Origin: Pedobacter cryoconitis
GTDB taxonomy: Bacteria; Bacteroidota; Bacteroidia; Sphingobacteriales; Sphingobacteriaceae
Direction: 5' to 3'
DNA length: 64,000 nucleotides
Assembly: GCF_001590605.1 (NCBI RefSeq)
Contig: NZ_CP014504.1
Location: 3,224,001 to 3,288,000 of the forward strand
Part shown: one piece after another, positions 55,201 through 63,104 of the stretch
How the letters are laid out: every line of letters begins with the position of its first letter
How positions within the stretch are numbered: the stretch's first letter is position 1
Translations under genes and position numbers: made by a program
Notes under the pieces: generated by a model
The model's database searches: none
What the model was told of the DNA's origin: nothing
The model's input: only the letters and a program-made list of their open reading frames with translations

Positions 55201-58200
55201 ACGCTTAATTATCCGATGGAAAATATCCTTGATTTTTTCCCTGTCAACGGGGCCATTAATTGTAAAGGCCTGAGGTTGGTTATATACTGTTGAATTTCTA
55301 TTGAGCTGATTTAAAAAATAGAACTGTTTCTGTGCAGAAGACAATGGATAAAAATCCATTTCATCTGCTTTTTGAATTTTAAAATAATCAACCTCAATAC
55401 CAGAATTTATTTCTTTTGCCAACTCCTGGATATCTTTCAGAGAGGTAAGTTTGATTAAACTTATGGATAGTTTAAATGTTTCCCTTATTCTGTTCGCTAA
55501 AAACACCAACTTTAAAGATTGCCCTCCTAAGTCAAAAAAATTGTTATTGATCCCAATCGTAGCTACATCGCGTTTGAGTACATCTGCCCAAATCTTAACC
55601 AGCTTTTCTTCGGTTTCAGTAGAAGGGGGAGTATAATTATCCGCAACTTTTAACTCATAATCTGGTAAAGCATTCCGATCTATCTTCCCATTGGCAGTAA
55701 AAGGTAATTGATTCATCTGCATATAATAAGATGGTATCATGTAGTCCGGCAGACGCTGCGCTAAATGATAGCGTAGATCAGAAACCTGTAACTCTACAGC
55801 CGACTCGTAATAGGCGACTAAACATTTTTCATTTTCATATGCTTTAAATTCTACCACACAGTGATTGATTTCAGCATGTGTACTTAAATGATGTTCTATC
55901 TCTGATAATTCTATACGATATCCCCTCAATTTCACTTGATTATCTATCCTGCCGCGATATTCCAGGTTTCCATCTGGCAGCCATCTGGCCATATCACCTG
56001 TACGATAGACTCTTTCTTCTCCTATAACCCAACCGCTACGGAATTTTTCTGAACTCGTTGTTTGATCCCCGACATAACCTTTTGCAAGGCCATCTCCTGC
56101 AATACATAACTCACCAATCACACCCGCTGGAACCAAACCACCATGAGTATCTGTGATATAGACGCGTTCATTAGGCAGAGGCTTTCCTATAGGTATAAAA
56201 GGATAATCTTCCAGACGCTCTCTCTCAACTTTGTAACTTGTTGAATCAACACAGGTCTCAGTCGGACCATAAAAATTATACAATTGTACTTTATCGCCTA
56301 CTTTACTATAAAATTCTTTAACAAATTCTTTTGGTAAGGTCTCTCCTGCTAATATCCATGATGAAAACTTACCCACTGAAGTATTTTTCCCTAAGGCATC
56401 AAGCAACAGCCGGAGATGAGTCGGAGTACCATCAGATACATCAATACTATTTCTTTCATAGAAGGATCTTAATTTCGCCCCATCACGACGACTTTCGTCA
56501 TCAGCAATGTAAAGACTATGTCCTTGTAATAAACTACCATAGATTTGCTGTACCGAGGCATCAAAAGAAAATGAAGCCAATAGCGCAACTTTCAAAATCT
56601 TACCTTCATAAGCGCTGTAAACTTTTTCTTCCAGCCCCTTCACCAAATTGATTACACTTCGATGATTCATCATCACCCCTTTTGGATTGCCACTGGAACC
56701 CGAAGTAAATATACAATACGCAAGATCTGCAGGTTGAATTTCAATCCCCGCATTAGCGACACTTTGAAACTCTATTTTAGGGGAATCAATTGCCTGAGTT
56801 GGAAGGTAGGCAGTGTGCATTTCTAAGAATTCATTTTGCGAAAGTAAAAAAGCAGCCCTGCTATGATTCAACATGTAGCTGATGCGTTGTTCCGGAAGGC
56901 TTGGATCTATTGGTAAGTAACCGCCGCCTGCTTTTAATACACCTAAAATGCTCACGATCATATTTAATGAGCGCTCAAACAACAAGCCTACCATATTTCC
57001 AGGTACAATACGCTCAGAGATCAGATAATTGGCTACTTTGTTAGCTTGTTCATTTAACTCCTTATAAGTAAGCTCTTTCTTCCCATCACTTACAGCAATC
57101 CGGTCTGGATGTAACTTCACTTCATGTTCAAATAGAGCAATCAGATTTGTGTCTCTTGAATAGGGTAATGAGGTGTCATTATACTGATTCATTAACAGCT
57201 CTTTTTCTTTAGTAGTCAGAATATCAATATCACATAGCCCAACTTCAATATTTTGCACTACTGCTTTTAAAATATTCTTATAGTAGGCTACGAATCTTTC
57301 AATGGTTTCTTTTTTAAACAGCTCTGTTCTATAATCCAGATGAAAAACATAATTGTTTTCTTTCTCCAAAACGCGGAATGACAAATCTAATTTGGAACTC
57401 GTATTTGCATGTTCAACATGTGATAAATGCATGTCTTCGGAGCCGAATTCTGACAAATTAAAATTATAGTATTCGAACATGATATCGAATAGAGGATTAT
57501 GACTTAAATCTTGTTTTAAATTCAATTCTCCTATCAGTTGCTCATAAGAATAATCTTGATTGGCAAAGCATTGCAGTACATTATCTTTCACTTGATTAAG
57601 AAATTCTACGAAGCTTTGGTCACCTTTAGGAGAGTTTCGAAGCGCCAGGGTATTAATAAAGACACCTATCAATCTTTCAACATCCATGTGCTGACGACCG
57701 GCTGTAGAAGTACCAACCGTGATATCTTCCTGACCAGATAATTTTGAGATCAGTACATTTAAAGAGCTTAGCAACAACGTATACATCGTAACCTCTTGTT
57801 TTTCACAAACTTTTCTTAACTCTTCACTCTCTTGCTCGTTCAATTCAAAAGTTACCGTGGCACCTTGAAAATTATTAAGCTGAGGTCTTGAAAAATCTGT
57901 TGGGATATTCGGGATATCCGGGATACTATCAAACTGATGAAGCCAAAATGCCTCTTGCGCTTTCAATTGATTTTCTCTTTCCCCGTTCTGTTGCCATTCT
58001 ACATAATCTTTGTATTGAATCTTTAAAGGTTCCAATTTTTGATTATTGTATAGTGCCATAAACTCCTGAATTATATTTACATAGGAAACTCCATCAGTAA
58101 CAATATGATGCATATCTATGATCAGGTGAGCTATTCCTTGTTCCTCTGTTTTCAATCCTACTCTGATTAAAGCGGGTACACTCAGATCAAAACCCTGAAT

Positions 58201-61200
58201 AAAACCATTAATCAGCTGGCCTAAACTTTCTGTCTCATTCTCTATATTTTCTACTTTAAAGTTTACCTGCTTATGAATTCTTTGGACTGGCTCTTCATTT
58301 AGTAAATGAAATGAGGTTCTTAAAGTTTCATGCCTGTTAATGATCTCTCTAAAAACATTTTCACATAATTCAATATTAACATCTCCTATCACCTTAAAGA
58401 CTATAGGAACATTATAAGCAGTCATTCCAGGATTCATCTGATCCAAAATAAAGATCCTCCTTTGGATACTGGATTGCGGATAATAAATCTTTACCGGAGC
58501 AGATTTTATATGAACAAAACTTACTTTTGGAGCAGCCAGTATGAGTGTAGCCTGCATACTGATATTTTTATTTTCAAAAGCTTCTTGCAGGTAGATTTGT
58601 ACACGCAAAAATTTATGAATTCTGGAAATCAATCTGATCATACTTAACGAGTCTCCGCCAAGCTGGAAAAAATCGTCCCGTACTCCAATAGGAGTATATC
58701 CGAGTATTTCTTCCCATATTTCTACTAATTTTTGTTCTAAATCTGAACTTGGTGCTACATATGGTGTTGCTAAAACAGGCCGGGTATTTTTTACAGCAGG
58801 AAGTAATTCTTCCGTAATATCCTCATGACCTGGATTTACAGATTCTTCTATTAGGGATGGTAAATCAACAGGAGAAATCAGAATATGACTCTCCTCATTA
58901 TTCACCAATAATATTCTTTTAAAGACTTCTTCACCCTCATCACCAGTAATAAAACTGTTCAGAATCCCACTTTTCAGTGCAGATGGGGTTAATAGTGAAT
59001 TCTCCTGAAAACTGGCCTTTTCTACAGTGTCATAACTCAAATTTAAAGCCATCCACTTAGCAGGATTGTCCCTGCGCTTATTTTCGTCCAGCACTAATGA
59101 ATCAATGAAATGCTTGATTGCCATTTCGCTGACCATACCAGCCCCCCCTAAAACTGTAGTAAAAGAAGAAACTACTATAACGAATTCTACTGGTTGATTA
59201 TTTGCAAGTTCTTGTAACTGTAGTAATTCTTCAGTTTTCAGTGAAATCTCCTCATTAAATTGATTTTGTGTTTTATCACTGATCAGACTCGGATCACGTT
59301 TACTGGTTAGCTCACATTTAGAGGTTTGATCACGTTTAGTGATTTGATCATTCACATAAAAAACACCATTAATCTGCTCAAAATCTAATTTGGCTTTTTC
59401 AAAAACAGCGGTCATTTGAGTCTTTGAAGTTATATCCGCATGAATGATCAATAGACAGCCTGCTTCTTTTCTCAACTCAGAAATTTTGGTTATTTTCTTG
59501 CTGATTACATGTTCAGGCCCATAATTCTCCACCCAATCTGCCCATTCTTCCTCTTCAGGTATATCCGAAAACCCAACTAGTATGATATTTAATCGGTTAC
59601 TTTTTAATAAACCTTCCGCAATTGTAAAACCTATATCACCGGTACTGTCAATAAATAGATAAGTACCTTGGTCTTTTATACGCGATTCACCCGAATCCTG
59701 CAAAAGGATCGGATAAGATTCTACAGTTTGGGTCCATCTGTTCAATCCGCGATAAGCAACTATTTTAGCTTTGGAATCAGCTTTAAACTCCTTGATTATT
59801 TGTTTAAAAAAAAGCTGGGTATTTGCGCCATAAGTCTTGTCATCTATTTCAATTAAACGACAATTGATATTGGGATACTCTTTAGGAATACTATGGACAG
59901 CAGAAAGGATTGCCCCTCCAAACATAGCTGTTTTTTCTTCACCGAATATAGAAAACATCTGATTACATATGGCCAGATATTCAATTTGATTTTGATCGAA
60001 ACCAGTTTCATAAACTGCTTGAACCAAGTTAACTGTCCGGGTTAACTTTTTATGGTCAACAGCAATTTCACCATGGAAATCAGTGAAATCAAAGATTGCA
60101 TCTACCCCGATTTTTTCAGTCCTTAAATGCCAGAATAATTTTAGTAAATCATCTTTATCATTATAATTAAGTTCATATTGACTTGCATTAATTCGTTCAA
60201 AATGCTCCGCGTTCGAAACAACGATTACAGTATCAAAATAGGGATCCAAAAAATTTTGTATCAACTCAAATTCTTCTCCCCCAAAAATCAGTAAATTTTG
60301 AGTTTTCTGTTCAAGGTTATCTGTACTTATTATTTGAGGAATTCTCTTCCACGACGGAACGTAAAACCAAGAAGATAGCTCATCATTTCTTAAAAAATTC
60401 GTTGTATTAAAAGGATTTTCTTTCGATTTACTTATTTGGAGACTAAAAGAACTTTCCTCAAATGGATAGGTTGGTAAGGAGGCTTTCTGCTTAGGATTGC
60501 TATAATGGTAAGCGTTCCAGTCAACAATCCCTCCATAACTCCAAAGCATTCCGATTGCCTTAAGGAAAAAGGTATGCGTGATTAAATCTAAACTGTCGTT
60601 TTTTAAAACCTCAATAAACTTTAAATGATCTTTTGAATCATTAAGTTGTTGTTTATACAAATTAAGATGATCTCCAGTTCCAATATTAAGAAATACAGCA
60701 TTTGGGCTACTGGTCGTCAAAGTATCCAGACTTTCTATTGAGCTTATCGTTTCCGATAAATGTTTAACCCAATACTCAGGTTGGTAAACGAATTCTTCAC
60801 ACCAGGTTCCTGTATGGCCCGATACCATAGGGGTATTAGCTTTCTTTAAATCATATCTGGAAAGTATTTCTTTAAATTGTTCATTAACCGGCTCCATCTT
60901 CGAAGACAAATCAAAGGACACTTTTAGTTCATTTCCTTTTGAGGCCGCTCCTATTTCATCAGATAATACAGGCGATGCCACTTCCAAATCTGCAGCAGAA
61001 GAATTAAGCAGGCGATCTCTTTCTATTAATATTCCAAGCACATCATTAAGGCTAAAAACACCTGCAAAGCATGCAGCTACATATTCTCCAATTCCATAAC
61101 CCACCATATAATCTGGTTTGATTTCCAAAGAATTAAGTAGCGTTCCCAAAGCATATTGAAACGAAAAATACAGACCTTGGATAATTTGAGAATCCTGCAA

Positions 61201-62946
61201 AAGCACAGACTCATCTTCACTATAGATAATTGATTTAAAATCCTTTCCGGTCAACTCATTTAAAATTTGAAAACAGTTGTCCAGTGCATCTCTGAAATAT
61301 ACCTCATGACTATACAGATCCTTTGCAAAATTGAGGTGCAGATTTTTTATCCCAGAAAACACCATAATGATTGGAAAAGAATCCCTGATCATATCAGAAT
61401 CGTATTCTTTAGCAAGATCCTGTGTTAATTTTTCGAGTTCTTCAACTACTAAAAATCTTCTGTACTGAAAATGTTCTCTTCCTGTTTGTAAGGTAAAAGC
61501 CAAACTATCGATAGCTAATTCCGATTCTTTTTTTGCGATGAAGTCCGACAAATTTTGCGAAAGTCTATTCAATCCTGATGGCGTTTTTGCTGAAAGACAA
61601 ATCAGTTGATTTCTCTCATCAAAAAAAGTTTTTTGATTGAGCGGGGCTTTTTCCACTACCATGTGAACATTAGTTCCTCCAATTCCAAAAGAGCTAATCC
61701 CTGCCCTAAGCGGAAATTCAGGATTTTCCCAGGGGGTTAACTTTTCATTCACATGAAAAAGGTTACCTGATTCTGCTAATTTCGAATTTGGAGATTTAAA
61801 ATTTACGCTAGGTGGGATTTGAGCGTGCTTTAGCATTAAGCAAACTTTTATTAAGCCAGCCATGCCAGATGCTACATTAAGGTTACTTAAATTAGCCTTT
61901 ACACTGCCTAATGCACAACTGTAATCTTCCCCGGCTCCCTGAAACACTTCCATTAAAGCACCTATCTCAATTTTGTCTCCTAATGGTGTGGCACTTCCAT
62001 GCCCCTCAATATAACTGATACTTCCAGGTGTAACTTCTGCCATTGAATGTGCATTTCGAATTACCTCAACCTGTCCTTTAGCACTATATGCAGTAAATCC
62101 TACCTTTCTATTTCCATCGTTATTAGTGGCAATTCCTTTAATAACTGCATGGATATTATCACCTTCTTTCAAAGCATCCTCCAGGCGTTTCAAGATTACA
62201 ACCCCTGCCCCATCACCCCAAACAGTACCAGTTGCTTCTGAGTCAAATGGGAAAATACTCCCATCTTTAGACATCATCATTGCCGAATTGTAGGTATATC
62301 CAGATTTATAAGGTAAAGAAAGAGAAACCCCGCCTGCCAATGCAATGTCACATTTACCTGTTAACAAACTTTGCAGCGCTGTATCTATAGTTACCAATGA
62401 AGTAGAACATGCAGTATAAATTGAGCTGCTTGGTCCATGTAAATTCATTAAATAGGAAACTCTTGAATTTATAAAATCCTTATCTGTTAGCAGCATTGAT
62501 GAAAATCGTTCGGAAAACTGGTGTCCGGTTTTTCGCAAATGATCTGCCTGCCAGTATATACTTGGAGTGGCCCCAACAAAAACCCCAACATTATTTTTTT
62601 CCTTTCCAAAATGATAACCAGCATCTTCTAAAGCATGGTAGGCACACTGTAAAAAAATCCGTATCTGAGGGTCAAGCGTATTCGCTTCAGTTGGAGTGAG
62701 TCCGAAAAATGATGCATCAAAGAAATTCGCATTTTCTATAATTCCCTTAGCCTTTACATAGTTAGGATCTGATAAATCTTCTTCAGATATACCATATTGT
62801 CTGAGTTCATCATCAGAAAACCTCGAAATTGAATCCACACCACCTTTGAGATTCTCCCAAAATTCATCAACATTAGAAGCACCAGGAAACCTGCAAGACA
62901 TTCCAACCACAGCAATCTCGAATCCAGTATAGTTATTATCTTTCAT
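52219..62946 (-). CDS. PKS/NRPS hybrid: KS-AT-KR-T-C-A-T-C-A-T with degenerate PKS domains
   Basis: The 3575-residue protein has KS at 1-430 with Cys in Y-T-A-C-S-T-S-L near 178 and His in E-G-H-G-S-A-T, but N-L-S-N replaces the N-I-G-H motif. The AT-like domain, about 450-850, has G-Y-G-I-G-E near 617 where G-H-S-L-G-E is expected. The KR-like domain, about 880-1330, has the Ser in V-S-S but no Tyr. T1 is G-G-D-S near 1428 and C1 is H-H-I-V-T-D-G near 1613. A1 (near 2085, code DAQDIAFVDK by my alignment), T2 (2473), C2 (2657), A2 (3123, code DAQDLALVDK) and T3 (G-G-N-S, 3513) follow. The two A codes are similar to each other and I do not assign a residue. Confidence 0.92.
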   Translation of the reverse strand: MKDNNYTGFEIAVVGMSCRFPGASNVDEFWENLKGGVDSISRFSDDELRQYGISEEDLSDPNYVKAKGIIENANFFDASFFGLTPTEANTLDPQIRIFLQCAYHALEDAGYHFGKEKNNVGVFVGATPSIYWQADHLRKTGHQFSERFSSMLLTDKDFINSRVSYLMNLHGPSSSIYTACSTSLVTIDTALQSLLTGKCDIALAGGVSLSLPYKSGYTYNSAMMMSKDGSIFPFDSEATGTVWGDGAGVVILKRLEDALKEGDNIHAVIKGIATNNDGNRKVGFTAYSAKGQVEVIRNAHSMAEVTPGSISYIEGHGSATPLGDKIEIGALMEVFQGAGEDYSCALGSVKANLSNLNVASGMAGLIKVCLMLKHAQIPPSVNFKSPNSKLAESGNLFHVNEKLTPWENPEFPLRAGISSFGIGGTNVHMVVEKAPLNQKTFFDERNQLICLSAKTPSGLNRLSQNLSDFIAKKESELAIDSLAFTLQTGREHFQYRRFLVVEELEKLTQDLAKEYDSDMIRDSFPIIMVFSGIKNLHLNFAKDLYSHEVYFRDALDNCFQILNELTGKDFKSIIYSEDESVLLQDSQIIQGLYFSFQYALGTLLNSLEIKPDYMVGYGIGEYVAACFAGVFSLNDVLGILIERDRLLNSSAADLEVASPVLSDEIGAASKGNELKVSFDLSSKMEPVNEQFKEILSRYDLKKANTPMVSGHTGTWCEEFVYQPEYWVKHLSETISSIESLDTLTTSSPNAVFLNIGTGDHLNLYKQQLNDSKDHLKFIEVLKNDSLDLITHTFFLKAIGMLWSYGGIVDWNAYHYSNPKQKASLPTYPFEESSFSLQISKSKENPFNTTNFLRNDELSSWFYVPSWKRIPQIISTDNLEQKTQNLLIFGGEEFELIQNFLDPYFDTVIVVSNAEHFERINASQYELNYNDKDDLLKLFWHLRTEKIGVDAIFDFTDFHGEIAVDHKKLTRTVNLVQAVYETGFDQNQIEYLAICNQMFSIFGEEKTAMFGGAILSAVHSIPKEYPNINCRLIEIDDKTYGANTQLFFKQIIKEFKADSKAKIVAYRGLNRWTQTVESYPILLQDSGESRIKDQGTYLFIDSTGDIGFTIAEGLLKSNRLNIILVGFSDIPEEEEWADWVENYGPEHVISKKITKISELRKEAGCLLIIHADITSKTQMTAVFEKAKLDFEQINGVFYVNDQITKRDQTSKCELTSKRDPSLISDKTQNQFNEEISLKTEELLQLQELANNQPVEFVIVVSSFTTVLGGAGMVSEMAIKHFIDSLVLDENKRRDNPAKWMALNLSYDTVEKASFQENSLLTPSALKSGILNSFITGDEGEEVFKRILLVNNEESHILISPVDLPSLIEESVNPGHEDITEELLPAVKNTRPVLATPYVAPSSDLEQKLVEIWEEILGYTPIGVRDDFFQLGGDSLSMIRLISRIHKFLRVQIYLQEAFENKNISMQATLILAAPKVSFVHIKSAPVKIYYPQSSIQRRIFILDQMNPGMTAYNVPIVFKVIGDVNIELCENVFREIINRHETLRTSFHLLNEEPVQRIHKQVNFKVENIENETESLGQLINGFIQGFDLSVPALIRVGLKTEEQGIAHLIIDMHHIVTDGVSYVNIIQEFMALYNNQKLEPLKIQYKDYVEWQQNGERENQLKAQEAFWLHQFDSIPDIPNIPTDFSRPQLNNFQGATVTFELNEQESEELRKVCEKQEVTMYTLLLSSLNVLISKLSGQEDITVGTSTAGRQHMDVERLIGVFINTLALRNSPKGDQSFVEFLNQVKDNVLQCFANQDYSYEQLIGELNLKQDLSHNPLFDIMFEYYNFNLSEFGSEDMHLSHVEHANTSSKLDLSFRVLEKENNYVFHLDYRTELFKKETIERFVAYYKNILKAVVQNIEVGLCDIDILTTKEKELLMNQYNDTSLPYSRDTNLIALFEHEVKLHPDRIAVSDGKKELTYKELNEQANKVANYLISERIVPGNMVGLLFERSLNMIVSILGVLKAGGGYLPIDPSLPEQRISYMLNHSRAAFLLSQNEFLEMHTAYLPTQAIDSPKIEFQSVANAGIEIQPADLAYCIFTSGSSGNPKGVMMNHRSVINLVKGLEEKVYSAYEGKILKVALLASFSFDASVQQIYGSLLQGHSLYIADDESRRDGAKLRSFYERNSIDVSDGTPTHLRLLLDALGKNTSVGKFSSWILAGETLPKEFVKEFYSKVGDKVQLYNFYGPTETCVDSTSYKVERERLEDYPFIPIGKPLPNERVYITDTHGGLVPAGVIGELCIAGDGLAKGYVGDQTTSSEKFRSGWVIGEERVYRTGDMARWLPDGNLEYRGRIDNQVKLRGYRIELSEIEHHLSTHAEINHCVVEFKAYENEKCLVAYYESAVELQVSDLRYHLAQRLPDYMIPSYYMQMNQLPFTANGKIDRNALPDYELKVADNYTPPSTETEEKLVKIWADVLKRDVATIGINNNFFDLGGQSLKLVFLANRIRETFKLSISLIKLTSLKDIQELAKEINSGIEVDYFKIQKADEMDFYPLSSAQKQFYFLNQLNRNSTVYNQPQAFTINGPVDREKIKDIFHRIIKRHEIFRTRIQLVNDSPVQYVLEEASFELEYFNSSLEKSAEIITEFIRPFNLHTAPLLRAGLIRINEETHILITDRHHIVSDGVSLGIFLRDFISLYQGKELSPIELQYRDYAVWQESEVYQKNLESQKQFWNGVFETPPSILALQTDYERPVVPTYHGAQIDFVFELAQTKILNNLAKSLGVTLFSVVLGIFKILLYKVTGQKDLIIGTPVSGRRDTEIENIMGVFINMLALRNDIEDHGNLYDFIKQVHQSVMLGLEHQDYPYEKLINDLGIARDYNRNSLFDVMFVYKNEEPIELKLSDLQLETYVLGSDTSQMDLILHVNATENKIQLGFQYAKDLFQRSTIENFVKYFKQITNQVILNIPIAAINLLGTDEINQLRKFNTSEISFEIKENIVELFEKQVLMFPDRNAVVYNGINLSYQELNEQSNQLAAYLIEQGVVKGDIIGLLLDRSADIMIGILGILKSGAAYLPIDFKLPFERINYMLESCNSKLLLGHKEHLDRFKDVIATHDIHASSIKVQENYNLSIRRNSSDLAYCIFTSGSTGAPKGVLMEDSSVVNLAAGLSATVYKGLDSGLNVGLIAAYSFDASCQQIFGALLNGHSLYICQENERMDGNELYNFYKKHRINVSDGTPTHFSMFLRSLKGKIELPDFKVWLLAGEALPKELVQEFYTYSMTENMTLYNLYGPTETCVDSTYYRIDTADLDKFKAIPIGRPLPNERIYIVDELGNSVPQGVIGELCIAGAGLARGYIGNGIENKKFIADWIKGEERVYRSGDLAYWLPDGNIAYKGRIDNQIKLRGYRIEPGEIEHALSAHEAVLEGVVSLKNIEGESYLSAYYLADQNLDGELLREYLSRILPEYMVPSFYIQLDKMPLTTNGKLDRDALPIPDRVNKELYVGASSKTEREVIGIWAEVLKIDPSAISITQSFLQLGGNSIMAIQITNKIKREFNIEIKLVEIFQKNTVVQQANFIDASVWINEANPLPKMGSREINI

Positions 62947-63104
62947 TTATTGAAACATTAAGGAAATAAAAAATCTAATTAAAATTTATCTTTTCTTATT
63001 AAAAGATCCCCCACAAGAAATTAATGCCAAATTTTCTTTGACAAGCGTATTTTTAAAACTTGTTTGGTTTGATGTCACAGACATCTAAAAGCAAAGGATA
63101 TTGC

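Noticed and set aside
63069..63085. Small hairpin gatgtc-aca-gacatc between the FAAL and hybrid genes
   Set aside because: Six base pairs only; could be chance in this A+T-rich gap.
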